Source of the DNA: Anaerolineaceae bacterium
GTDB lineage: Bacteria; Chloroflexota; Anaerolineae; Anaerolineales; Anaerolineaceae
DNA length: 17,765 nucleotides
Reading direction: 5' to 3'
NCBI GenBank assembly: GCA_028714615.1
Contig: JAQTMA010000071.1
Coordinates: 1 to 17,765, forward strand
Within the stretch, counting starts at the first letter, position 1; every line of letters begins with the position of its first letter. Below the pieces are notes generated by a model, which had not been told where the DNA came from, did not search any database, and saw only the letters and a program-made list of their open reading frames with translations. The position numbers and the translations under genes were made by a program. This document shows, piece after piece, positions 7,477 to 15,911 of this stretch.

Positions 7477-8289
7477 GTGCCTTCGCTCGTGGATTCACAT
7501 TGCCATCTGGATTTCGGCGCGTTTGATTCAGATAGGATGGAAGTTCTTGAACGCAGCCGCGCCGCTGGTGTTACCCGCTGGTTGAACCCAGGGGTCGATC
7601 TGCCATCCAGCCGCCGTGGGCTCATCTTGGCTGATAAAATTCCCGGACTTTACTGCGCTATCGGAGTTCATCCGACCCATTCTCCGGTAGAAGTCGAGAG
7701 TGAGATTCGGGAGTTGGCCAAGCTGGTTGCCCTTCCAAAAGTGCTTGCGATTGGCGAAATTGGCCTGGATAATCACCATAAGGATACGCTTCCGGCTGAT
7801 CAGGAGCGCCGATTTCAAGCTCAACTCGACCTGGCGCGTAAAATGAAGATACCGGTGATTATCCATTCCAGAAACGCTATGCAAGCCACCCTGAGGCTCC
7901 TGGCTAGTTGGGTAGACGAGCTTACCCAGGAAAATTCTTCTTTGCTTCACCGGCCGGGAGTTTTGCATGCGTTCGATGGGAATATCGAGGAGGCAGGCAG
8001 GGCGATGGAGTTAGGTTTTTTCCTCGGTGTGGGTGGACCGGTCACCTACCTGAATGCAAACGAACGACGCAAAGTATTTTCTGCGCTCCCGCTCGACCAT
8101 CTATTAACCGAAACGGACGCTCCTTTTTTATCACCTCAGCCGTTTCGCGGGCAGAGAAACGAACCCGCTTACATCCTTCTGATTGCGAAAATGCTAGCCA
8201 GTATACACAACACAACGGTGGATGACATTGCTCTGATTACTTCAAATAACGCAGCCCGTCTGTTTGCTTGGAGAGAGATGATTGAATAA
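7477..8289 (+). CDS. TatD-family metal-dependent deoxyribonuclease
   Basis: Predicted two-metal hydrolase of the TatD group, 3'-5' exonucleases on DNA or RNA linked to repair and nucleic-acid quality control. The 270-residue protein is a complete TIM-barrel. Metal ligands are visible: H8 and H10 in DSHCHLDF, E94 in GEIGLD, H130 in VIIHSR, H164 in LHAF, and D214 in TETDAP. The GTG at 7477 directly follows the stop of the phosphohexomutase and gives the normal N-terminus; a GTG four codons later is the alternative. The 3' end overlaps the next gene by eight bases. Family placement is firm; the natural substrate is unknown. Confidence 0.92.
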   Translation: MPSLVDSHCHLDFGAFDSDRMEVLERSRAAGVTRWLNPGVDLPSSRRGLILADKIPGLYCAIGVHPTHSPVEVESEIRELAKLVALPKVLAIGEIGLDNHHKDTLPADQERRFQAQLDLARKMKIPVIIHSRNAMQATLRLLASWVDELTQENSSLLHRPGVLHAFDGNIEEAGRAMELGFFLGVGGPVTYLNANERRKVFSALPLDHLLTETDAPFLSPQPFRGQRNEPAYILLIAKMLASIHNTTVDDIALITSNNAARLFAWREMIE

Positions 8290-9250
8290 ATTATCCTTTT
8301 TAACCCCCGTCCAACAAGGCATCCAGGACGTGGAAAAGCTCATGCAAGCCCAGGCAGACGGATATGGACCCGACCTGCACGCTGCGCTGGACCTCTTGTT
8401 ATCTTCAGGCGGCAAACGCATCAGGCCTGCCTTAACCTTGTTAACCGGGAGGATGTTGGGAGGAGATGAAAGCCGTCTCATTACCCTGGCGTCGGCTATT
8501 GAACTATTACACACCGCTACCCTGGTCCACGATGATTTGATCGATGGAGCCCTATTGCGTCGGGGTATCCCAACCCTAAACTCGCAATGGTCTCCTGGCG
8601 CCACTGTGTTGACCGGAGATTTTATCTTTGCCCGCGCTGCAAAAATGGCCGCTGAAACAAATTCCGTGGAGGTGATGAAACTATTCGCACAAACGCTGAC
8701 AATCATCGTCAATGGTGAATTGAACCAATTGTTTGCCGGACGCTGCCACGCCGATCGTGGAGAGTATTTTCGACGTATCTATGCGAAGACCGCTTCGTTG
8801 TTTGAGACTTCTACTCGTGCAGCCGCCCTGATCAGCCAGGCTCTAGATGATCATCTCGAGGGGATGGGTAAATTCGGTTTCGAGATCGGGATGGCATTTC
8901 AGATTATCGACGATATCCTTGACTTCACCGGGGAACAAGCCACCATTGGAAAACCCGTTGGGAGTGATTTGCGGCAAGGCCTGGTTACCTTGCCAGTCAT
9001 TATTTATCTCGAGGATCATCCGGAAGATAAGATTGCTCGGGCAATGCTCGAAGGTCATTGTGACCAGAACGAGGCGTACATTCATCTCCTGGTTGAAGCC
9101 GTCCAAAATAGTAGGGCAATTGAAAAAGCTCACCAGGAAGCTTGCCTGCACGTCAGGGAAGGAATCGACCACCTGTTCACTTTCCCCCAAAACCAGGAAC
9201 GAGACTCGTTGGAGGAACTTGCGGAATATATCATCCAACGCCAGTTCTAA
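8282..9250 (+). CDS. Long-chain polyprenyl diphosphate synthase
   Basis: Condenses isopentenyl diphosphate onto an allylic primer to make an all-trans polyprenyl chain, probably the side chain of menaquinone. The 322-residue protein shows the first aspartate-rich motif DDLID (84-88) and the second DDILD (210-214), with GGKRIRPAL at 43-51. The fifth residue before the first motif is the small A79; in this family small residues there permit long products, against bulky ones in farnesyl synthases. The start is a TTG with GGAGAG (8270-8275) six bases upstream, overlapping the end of the TatD gene, which suggests coupled translation. Last gene of the unit. Exact chain length cannot be told. Confidence 0.92.
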   Translation: MNKLSFLTPVQQGIQDVEKLMQAQADGYGPDLHAALDLLLSSGGKRIRPALTLLTGRMLGGDESRLITLASAIELLHTATLVHDDLIDGALLRRGIPTLNSQWSPGATVLTGDFIFARAAKMAAETNSVEVMKLFAQTLTIIVNGELNQLFAGRCHADRGEYFRRIYAKTASLFETSTRAAALISQALDDHLEGMGKFGFEIGMAFQIIDDILDFTGEQATIGKPVGSDLRQGLVTLPVIIYLEDHPEDKIARAMLEGHCDQNEAYIHLLVEAVQNSRAIEKAHQEACLHVREGIDHLFTFPQNQERDSLEELAEYIIQRQF

Positions 9251-9270
9251 GGCAAAATCTACCTGGTAAC

Positions 9271-9315
9271 AAAAGGGATTGGAGCGGACTTCCGCCCCAA
9301 TCCCTTTTCATTTTT
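9271..9315 (+). terminator. Strong terminator after the polyprenyl synthase gene
   Basis: A 12-bp outer stem (9271-9282 with 9297-9308) and a 4-bp inner stem GCGG/CCGC (9284-9287 with 9292-9295) are separated by a single A-C mismatch. TTTTT follows at 9311-9315. It closes the phosphohexomutase-TatD-prenyl synthase unit. Confidence 0.88.
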
Positions 9316-9533
9316 CACAACATTTGATTAAGGTTGTGCTATCTCACAGAAATGCAACTTACAAAAAATCACCTTTCAAAACTGTTAGGTTTGTAAGGAA
9401 ATCAGGTACAATAAAGATATCCCCAGATATTGGTAGCAAGGTTTAGTGGCAGTAGGCGAACGAGCGATCGCTGCAATGCAGCCTTTGAACTTAACGCTGC
9501 ACTATTCAGAAAACTAACCATCGCGGGTTGTGC
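9316..9533 (+). other. Intergenic region ahead of the methyltransferase gene
   Basis: AT-rich at first, then of average composition. It must hold the promoter for the following genes. The best -10 candidate is TACAAT at 9407-9412, with no convincing -35 at normal spacing. No coding region or RNA gene is recognised. The leader from that -10 would be about 115 nt. Confidence 0.3.
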
Positions 9534-10247
9534 ATGCATCTCAAAGATACCATCGTTCATGCATTTACGGAAATGGCGCCGCACTACGAGCAAAAAGTGG
9601 ATGGCGAACTCCAACGGTTTTGGGGTTGGAGCTATTCGGGATTTGTAAATAAACTTCTCGACCTGACCCCATTTTCCCCGGAAGACCTCATCCTTGACAT
9701 TGCAACCGGAACATGCGTTATACCGCGCGAGTTGATCAGGCGAGGGAAAACCTCCGGACAAATCGTAGGGCTTGATTTGACCCCGGGTATGTTACTGAGA
9801 GGAAAACACCTGATTGGCAATCCGGATCATTCCTTACCCATCCGATTAACCTGTGGGTCCGCGATCGAGTTACCGTTATGCAATCAGCATTTTGATGTAG
9901 TCACATGCGGGTTGGCCAGCCACCACATGGATGTATCGCACTTTCTAGCCGAAGTTAAGCGCGTTTTGAAACCCGGGGGGAGTCTCACTGTCGCGGATGT
10001 TGGCGCATCCCGAGTCTGGCGGAATATGTTCGTGGTCTCATTAATCCGTATCGCTGCGTTCATTTACTTTTTACCCGTTGAAGGTATCTCGCGCGCATTT
10101 GCAGAAGCAGAATCCCTCTCACACATTTACACGGCTGAAGAATGGCAGGCTGCCCTCTTGAAAGCAGGCTTCACAGAAATCCACATCACTCGTCTTCCTA
10201 CGAACCACTTTTGGTCGCCGGTTCCATTGATCTTGCATGCAACTTAG
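9534..10247 (+). CDS. Class I SAM-dependent methyltransferase, UbiE/MenG-like
   Basis: Predicted cytosolic methyltransferase of a small molecule. The 237-residue protein has the SAM-binding motif LILDIATGTCVIP (52-64), an acidic residue D81 after the second strand (VGLDLTPGML), a post-motif GSAIELPL (108-115), and RVLKPGGSLTVAD (143-155), all as in the UbiE/COQ5 group. The third glycine of the usual ATGTG loop is a cysteine (C61), a deviation. The C-terminal part differs from true menaquinone methyltransferases, so the substrate is open. I chose the ATG at 9534; a TTG two codons earlier is possible, and neither has a strong ribosome binding site. Only 19 bases separate it from the GH3 gene, so the two are probably co-expressed. 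Confidence 0.82.
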   Translation: MHLKDTIVHAFTEMAPHYEQKVDGELQRFWGWSYSGFVNKLLDLTPFSPEDLILDIATGTCVIPRELIRRGKTSGQIVGLDLTPGMLLRGKHLIGNPDHSLPIRLTCGSAIELPLCNQHFDVVTCGLASHHMDVSHFLAEVKRVLKPGGSLTVADVGASRVWRNMFVVSLIRIAAFIYFLPVEGISRAFAEAESLSHIYTAEEWQAALLKAGFTEIHITRLPTNHFWSPVPLILHAT

Positions 10248-10266
10248 TTGTTGAAAGGAGGGGAGC

Positions 10267-11871
10267 TTGTCTACTGCAATCCAACTACTTCGACAGGGTC
10301 GTAAAACCCAGATATGGACGAAATATTGCGGTTTCCTCGATTTAAACCTGGATGAGTTCATGGGCATCCAGGAACGTCTGCTCCTGGAACAAATTGATTT
10401 GATTTCAAAAACTGAAGGAGGGCGAAAATTCTTTGGAAATCACCCGCCCACCAGCGTGGATGAATTCCGAAGAATCGTTCCCATTACAACCTACGACGAT
10501 TATGAAGAGATGTTCGACCAACAGCGAGAAAACCTTAAGTACGAAGGTACGTACCTGTGGGCGCATACCTCCGGTCGTTCGGGTCAATTCAAATGGATCC
10601 CCTATACTCGCGAAGCATATCTGCGTCTCGGAGAACGTATCCTTTCCGGAATCATCCTGGCAGCCGCCCGTGAAAAAGGGGATGTCCGGCTTCGAGAGGG
10701 GGATACCCTGGTCTACAATACACCCCCGCGCCCCTACATCAGCGGGGTTATTTTGCGTGCCCTTGGCGAGCAGTTCCCATTGAATTTCGTCCCACACCTT
10801 GATGAAACGGAAAGTATGGGTTTCCAAGAACGCATTGAAAAAAGCTTCGAGATCGGGCTGGAAACGGGCATCGATATACTCGGCTCCATGACCGTGGTTC
10901 TCGTGAAGATGGGTGAACGATTTGCAGAGGGAGCCCGAACCGCGAAGCTTTCCGGCAAAATGCTCAATCCGAAAGTAGCCTTCCGTCTCTTGCGAGCAGT
11001 CATCCGCAGCAAGCTACACCGTCGCCCGATGCTTCCCCGGGATATCTGGAATATCAAGGCGCTCATCTGTGGCGGGGCCGACACAGTTCTCTACCGCGAC
11101 AAGATCGCGTACTATTGGGGCGCACAACCTTACGAACAATATGGCAGTACGGAAGAAGGACCAATCGCTACCCAAGCCTGGAATAAAAAAGGTATGACCT
11201 TCTTCCCGGATGCATGTTTCTTGGAATTCATCCCGGAAGAAGAGTGGTCTCATAATCGCCGCGACTCGAGTTACCAGCCTTCCACCGTACTGTATAATCA
11301 GGTGGAAACCAACAAACGCTATGAGATCATCATCACCAGTTTGTATGGAAAACCCTTGGTCCGTTACCGTACCAACGACATGATTGCTTTCACCGAACTT
11401 GAGGATCGCGAAACAGGGGTGAAGTTACCTCAGATGAACTTCGTGGCGCGAGCAGACGATTATATTGATTTAGCCGGATTCGCCGGATTAATTGATGAAA
11501 AGATGGTCTGGCAGTCTATTCTCAAGTCCGGAATCGAGTACAATGAGTGGGCTATTCGCAAAGAAACGATTGGAGGCGAGCCGGTCCTGCACCTCTACAT
11601 CGAGACAAAGCAGCCAATCCCTGCAGAAGAGATCTGCCGGCAAGTACACAATAGTTTGAAACAAACGAATCCTTTCTATGCGGATTATGAGACATTAATT
11701 CAGAAACGGTCATTAGAGGTAACCGTCCTTTCGGTGGGCACATTTCAAGCATATATGCTTGAAAAACAAAGTGCTGGCGCAGATCTTGCACATTTAAAAC
11801 CGGCGCATATGAATACGTCGGATGAAGTCATTAATCTTCTTCTGCGTTTGAGCCACCAGATTGCATCCTAG
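10267..11871 (+). CDS. GH3-family acyl-adenylating enzyme
   Basis: Member of the GH3 branch of the ANL adenylate-forming superfamily. Plant members activate auxin or jasmonate carboxylates and join them to amino acids; bacterial substrates are largely unknown. The 534-residue protein shows the ATP loop TSGRSGQFKWIP (101-112, normally closer to SGTTGG-K-IP), the adenine-binding YGSTEE (292-297), and the ribose-binding RYRTND (366-371) with its aspartate kept. The C-terminal cap domain is present. The start is a TTG with a strong AAAGGAGG five bases upstream, which decides it over the later ATG at codon 32. It follows the methyltransferase by 19 bases and precedes the HD-GYP gene by 27. A carboxylic-acid conjugation role is inferred; no substrate can be named. 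Confidence 0.85.
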   Translation: MSTAIQLLRQGRKTQIWTKYCGFLDLNLDEFMGIQERLLLEQIDLISKTEGGRKFFGNHPPTSVDEFRRIVPITTYDDYEEMFDQQRENLKYEGTYLWAHTSGRSGQFKWIPYTREAYLRLGERILSGIILAAAREKGDVRLREGDTLVYNTPPRPYISGVILRALGEQFPLNFVPHLDETESMGFQERIEKSFEIGLETGIDILGSMTVVLVKMGERFAEGARTAKLSGKMLNPKVAFRLLRAVIRSKLHRRPMLPRDIWNIKALICGGADTVLYRDKIAYYWGAQPYEQYGSTEEGPIATQAWNKKGMTFFPDACFLEFIPEEEWSHNRRDSSYQPSTVLYNQVETNKRYEIIITSLYGKPLVRYRTNDMIAFTELEDRETGVKLPQMNFVARADDYIDLAGFAGLIDEKMVWQSILKSGIEYNEWAIRKETIGGEPVLHLYIETKQPIPAEEICRQVHNSLKQTNPFYADYETLIQKRSLEVTVLSVGTFQAYMLEKQSAGADLAHLKPAHMNTSDEVINLLLRLSHQIAS

Positions 11872-11898
11872 ATCGGCGCGGTATCTCTGGTTGCTTCT

Positions 11899-14490
11899 AT
11901 GGAAATCAATACACCTGTAATTATCTCGTTCCTCGCATTTCTGTTTTACACCATCCTACTTACGATCATCCTGACCCGGGAAGTTCGAAGCAGGCTGTAT
12001 ATCACATTCAGTTTATATTTAGTTACCATGATCATCTGGAGTTTCGGCTCTCTGATGATCTTTCTCAATCCTCCCATTGGCACAACCTATCTCTGGGCGA
12101 GCATTATGGTGCTCGGTCCAATCGCCATGCCGGTGGCTATTTCGGCATTCATTGCTGTGTTTTTGATGCAAGATTGGAAACCGTTAATGGTTTTCGGGTT
12201 GGCTACCCTGGGTATCGCCATCATTGCCGACCTCAAGGGATTAATCTTCCCTCAAGCAAGTTTCCAGAACGAACGCTTTTCATTCGAATATGGTTGGCCG
12301 GCAGTCATTATTCCGGCCGTAATTTGGGTAACCATGATCGGCTACTCTACGATCAAACTGGTTCTGGAGTATCGGCAATCGAAAGATTTAATACACCGCA
12401 ACCGCATCAAGCATCTGCTTCTCGTGATCGGAGTAATTTTCTTGGGAGCGTTAACCAATGTAACCCCGTTGAAAAACCAACCCTTTGATATCGCCTTTAA
12501 TGTCGTCACAGCTTTGCTAATTACAAACGCCATCTTACGACACCAGCTCCTTGATATTAATATCGTGATTCGGAAAGGCTTGCTATATTCTATCCCGACT
12601 GTCATCATTGGTTCTTCATACTTCTTAATTCTATCCCTCTTCCTCCGGGTTTTCCGGGATGTGTCTGAAACCCAATTAATTTTGACCTCTCTGGCAGTTG
12701 CAATTCTGGTCACATTAGTTGCGCAACCCTTGCGCAACCGAGCTCAAGCGTGGATCGATCGATTGTTTTTCCGAGAAAAGTATGACAGCAGCCTCATGCT
12801 TCAACGCATTAGTGTCACTGCAGCTTCCGAACTTGATCTCGTCCGCTTAACACAAATGATCCTCGATGAAGTCATGGGGACATTGCATATCAACCAGGCA
12901 GCCTTCTTCTTGAAACAAGCCCAGACGGGTGACTTTTTTCTCGCCGCACAGCGCGGAATGGATTCCAGTGTCCACATTGTACTCGAGCGCACCCATCCGT
13001 TGGTCCGCCATCTTGCGTCGAACCCAGGCGGACTGAGCAGTGATGATATCGGCGTCCTTCCTCAATTTAAATCCTTGTGGGGCCAGGAAAAAGATGACTT
13101 GATTCAAATCGGTGCGAAGTTGTTCATTCCACTAAAAGCAAAGAATGAGCTCGTCGGTATTCTCGCCGTGGGTGCGAAGCGATCAGAATTGAGTTATTCT
13201 CAGGATGATCGTTTGACCCTGACCACTTTAGCAAACCAGACAGCAGTAGCTATTGAAAATGCGCGACTCTTCTTTGCAGAGCAATTCCGCCGAGAAGAAC
13301 TTGACGCCCTTTATAGCCTGACCCGCCAGCTTGTCGCAACAGATAATGTCGGTGATGTGCTCGAGAGTACGACCCGCCACGTTGTGGAAAGTACCCACGC
13401 TACATTCTCACGGGTAGTCACCCAAGATGAGAACGGCGCTTTCATCTGCCGAGCCGCTTACCCTACCACATTCTTCGAACTCATCAGCACCGCACCCAAA
13501 CAAATCGCTGCTGCGGCTGACCATTTCTTCATCCAGGCGCTCACACAGGGAATCCCGATCAGTCTTGATCGTTCAACCCAAAACATGTCAGCCGATGAAC
13601 TAAAGGCCTTGCAACTTGATCGGGTTTCCAATTTGATTATCTTTCCTTTAAAAGTTGGGGATACTCCTATTGGACTACTCGTGATCGGAGAAGAAACGAA
13701 GTCACCTCGTGAATTTTTCACTGCCGAAAAAATTCGCCTGGTGAGCGCCATCGCCGGGCAGGCAGCCAGCGCATTACAACGGGCGAACCTGCATGAACAG
13801 ATGGAGGATAGCTTTGTTCAGACCGTCTTAGCTTTGGCTACAGCGGCAGATGCGCGTGATACCTACACGAATGACCATAGCGTCCGAATGGCTTCAATGG
13901 CCGATGCGACCTGTAGAGAGCTTGGGCTCTCCGACAATGAGGTTAGTGCAATCCATTGGGCCACCCTGCTGCATGACATCGGGAAGATCGGTATTCCCGA
14001 TGAAATCCTCCGTAAGCCCGGACCGTTGGATACAACCGAGTGGGCGGTTATGCGCCGTCACCCTGATATCGGAGCCCGAATCGTTGCCCCTGTAAAGAAG
14101 CTTGCCAACGTATCCCCCATCATTCGAGCTCACCACGAACAATTTAATGGGAGTGGCTATCCGATGGGATTACAAGGAGAAGAAATTCCGCTTGGCGCCC
14201 GTGTAGTCGCAGTCGTGGATACCTACAGCGCTATGACCGATGATCGAGTTTACCGTAAACCGTTCACGCATGCTGAAGCTGTCTCTGAACTCCATGCCTG
14301 TAGTGGCACCCAATTCGATCCCCAGGTCGTAGAAGCTTTTTTGCGGGTGCTGGATCGCGGAGCAGTGCCCAAAAACCAACCCATCATCCTCTCGATTGGA
14401 AATAAGCTTACAGATCACAATCGTAAATCCATTGATGGATCTACACAATCGGATTCGGTTACTCGACCAGCCCATCCAAAACGGGGATGA
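11899..14490 (+). CDS. 7TM-GAF-GAF-HD-GYP membrane sensor, putative c-di-GMP phosphodiesterase
   Basis: Predicted inner-membrane receptor of 863 residues that hydrolyses cyclic di-GMP in response to an unknown signal. The N-terminal 215 residues hold seven hydrophobic helices of the histidine-kinase 7TM sensor type; two more lie at about 228-252 and 261-280. Two GAF domains follow (about 296-455 and 465-630), then an HD-GYP domain (about 640-815). The HD-GYP metal and signature residues are intact: H660 (HSVRMA), H692-D693 (HDIGKIGIPDEIL), H721 (HPDIG), HHE at 745-747, and GYP at 753-755. There is no histidine kinase, GGDEF or EAL domain. A ~40-residue polar tail ends the protein. The ATG start is 27 bases after the GH3 stop, with no clear ribosome binding site, so translation may be coupled. 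Confidence 0.9.
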   Translation: MEINTPVIISFLAFLFYTILLTIILTREVRSRLYITFSLYLVTMIIWSFGSLMIFLNPPIGTTYLWASIMVLGPIAMPVAISAFIAVFLMQDWKPLMVFGLATLGIAIIADLKGLIFPQASFQNERFSFEYGWPAVIIPAVIWVTMIGYSTIKLVLEYRQSKDLIHRNRIKHLLLVIGVIFLGALTNVTPLKNQPFDIAFNVVTALLITNAILRHQLLDINIVIRKGLLYSIPTVIIGSSYFLILSLFLRVFRDVSETQLILTSLAVAILVTLVAQPLRNRAQAWIDRLFFREKYDSSLMLQRISVTAASELDLVRLTQMILDEVMGTLHINQAAFFLKQAQTGDFFLAAQRGMDSSVHIVLERTHPLVRHLASNPGGLSSDDIGVLPQFKSLWGQEKDDLIQIGAKLFIPLKAKNELVGILAVGAKRSELSYSQDDRLTLTTLANQTAVAIENARLFFAEQFRREELDALYSLTRQLVATDNVGDVLESTTRHVVESTHATFSRVVTQDENGAFICRAAYPTTFFELISTAPKQIAAAADHFFIQALTQGIPISLDRSTQNMSADELKALQLDRVSNLIIFPLKVGDTPIGLLVIGEETKSPREFFTAEKIRLVSAIAGQAASALQRANLHEQMEDSFVQTVLALATAADARDTYTNDHSVRMASMADATCRELGLSDNEVSAIHWATLLHDIGKIGIPDEILRKPGPLDTTEWAVMRRHPDIGARIVAPVKKLANVSPIIRAHHEQFNGSGYPMGLQGEEIPLGARVVAVVDTYSAMTDDRVYRKPFTHAEAVSELHACSGTQFDPQVVEAFLRVLDRGAVPKNQPIILSIGNKLTDHNRKSIDGSTQSDSVTRPAHPKRG

Positions 14491-14809
14491 AATAAAGTAA
14501 ATCCCATCTGGAATCTGTCAGGATTGTTGGGGGAAAAATAGTCCAAGGATTAATAATCGTTTTTCCTCGTTTTGAGTATTGTAATCCGCTTCAATCCGCT
14601 CTATAATATTGACTAAATTTTAAAAGGCCCATAGGATATATGGGAGGTTGTGAAATAAAATAATTGGACGATGATGATTGTAGTTGTTCTACGAATTCCT
14701 TAGAATCCGGCATCGCGAGGGGGTGATTAACGGGCAATTTACACGCCAGGATTTTTGCTATTTAATTACGAATTATTACGCCAGCAAGATATAAATCAGA
14801 GGAGAAAAG
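14491..14809 (+). other. Intergenic region and ABC transporter mRNA leader
   Basis: No gene is supported here. No clear terminator was found after the HD-GYP gene. The stretch holds the promoter at 14579-14607 and a leader of about 195 nt before the lipoprotein start. In the leader CCCATA (14628-14633) pairs with TATGGG (14639-14644) over a 5-nt loop. I do not recognise a known riboswitch class. Confidence 0.45.
14579..14607 (+). promoter_or_regulatory. Sigma-70 promoter of the ABC transporter operon
   Basis: TTGTAA (14579-14584) and a perfect TATAAT (14602-14607) are separated by 17 bases. Transcription should start near 14614, leaving a long leader ahead of the lipoprotein gene. Confidence 0.75.
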
Positions 14810-15835
14810 ATGAAACGAATAAAGATGTTCAGTGTTCTCATTGCGATCGGCCTGATAATCTCAGCCTGTTCCAGTGGAACAACGCCTACACCGACTAATG
14901 CGGAGGTAGCAACGATAGCTGAGCCACCGGCAACGTCTGCCCCTGTAGAACCTACGACTGCTGCGCCTACAACAGCCGCAACCGAAGTGACAACGACTAG
15001 CCCAACCGAGATGAGCTCGCCAACCGTTGCTGCAACCCCGGTGGCAACCATTCCTCCGGATAAATTGGTTCAAAAGACAAAACTTACGATCTGCACCGAT
15101 TTTCCTTACCCTCCTCAAGAGTTCTTTGATGAGAATGGCAATCCACAGGGGATGGACATAGAAATCGGTATCGAAATTGGGAAAAGACTCGGATTGCAAA
15201 CCCAGTTTGTCAACAGCATTTTCGACACGATCATAGCCGCAGTCACCAGTGGCAAGTGCGATATCATTATCTCAGCACAAAACATAACCACGGATCGGAA
15301 AAAGGAGGTCAGCATGATCCCCTATTTCACAGCGGGGCAGGCCTTTGTTGCGTTGAAAGGTAATCCGCAGAATATCAATACAACAGATGACCTGTGTGGT
15401 AAAGCTGTTGCGGCTGAGAGCGGCACCACTGAAGCTGCAAACTTGCAGGGTACCGGGGATTACACCGGCAAAGGTCTTACCCAGAAATGTAAGCAGGCTG
15501 GAAAACCTGAGATTAAAGTGGTCGTAACCCAGAAGGATACCGATGCTCTGCAGCAATTACAATCCGGGAAAGTTGCGGTCTATTTTACCGACTCTCCGGT
15601 TGCTGCTTACTATACGGTCCAACATCCAGACCAGTTCCAATTGGTCGGGCAGGTACTCGAGACCGTGCCCGAGGGGATTAGCGTACCATGCGGAGAAAAA
15701 GACTGCACGAATGCCCCTCTCAGTCCGACCGGCCAGGCCGTTGAAACAGCCCTGAAAAGTATGATCGCGGATGGCGCTTATCTGCAAATCTTGAATAAAT
15801 GGAATCTTAGCAGCGGCGCAGTCAAGCTCCCATAA
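14810..15835 (+). CDS. Polar amino-acid ABC transporter substrate-binding lipoprotein
   Basis: Extracytoplasmic solute receptor (SBP_bac_3 family) that hands an amino acid to the membrane permease. Residues 1-19 are a lipoprotein signal, with lipobox LIISAC and lipidated C20. Residues 21-88 form a Thr/Pro/Ala-rich tether, unusually long, without cysteines. The binding domain (about 91-341) has GMDIEIGIEIGKRLG (114-128), the likely ligand-carboxylate arginine R163 in ITTDRKK, and the ligand aspartate D261 in VYFTDSP. Six cysteines in the mature domain (95, 150, 196, 227, 294, 299) could form disulfides. The ATG has GAGGAG five bases upstream. It heads the three-gene importer transcript. The exact amino acid is not predictable. 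Confidence 0.93.
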   Translation: MKRIKMFSVLIAIGLIISACSSGTTPTPTNAEVATIAEPPATSAPVEPTTAAPTTAATEVTTTSPTEMSSPTVAATPVATIPPDKLVQKTKLTICTDFPYPPQEFFDENGNPQGMDIEIGIEIGKRLGLQTQFVNSIFDTIIAAVTSGKCDIIISAQNITTDRKKEVSMIPYFTAGQAFVALKGNPQNINTTDDLCGKAVAAESGTTEAANLQGTGDYTGKGLTQKCKQAGKPEIKVVVTQKDTDALQQLQSGKVAVYFTDSPVAAYYTVQHPDQFQLVGQVLETVPEGISVPCGEKDCTNAPLSPTGQAVETALKSMIADGAYLQILNKWNLSSGAVKLP

Positions 15836-15869
15836 GTTGAGGTATCCAAACTAACCAAAATCCATATTC

Positions 15870-15911
15870 ACCCCTGGCTGATCTCGGGCCATCCTACGAT
15901 CAGTCAGGGGT
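15870..15911 (+). promoter_or_regulatory. Large hairpin between the lipoprotein and permease genes
   Basis: A 14-bp stem (15870-15883 with 15898-15911), with one G-U pair and a 14-nt loop, lies 35 bases after the lipoprotein stop. No T-tract follows, so it is not a classical terminator. In ABC operons such hairpins stabilise the upstream mRNA or cause partial termination, giving more binding protein than permease. GGGG at 15907-15910 can alternatively pair with CCCC at 15918-15921. The function is inferred. Confidence 0.6.

Noticed and set aside
9464..9471. GCGATCGC palindrome, resembling the cyanobacterial HIP1 element
   Set aside because: It was noticed only once; HIP1 is meaningful only when highly repeated.
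14776..15051. Minus-strand open frame rich in Val, Ala and Gly opposite the lipoprotein gene
   Set aside because: It is the antisense of the Thr/Pro/Ala-rich tether, whose codons avoid stops on the other strand. There is no independent support.
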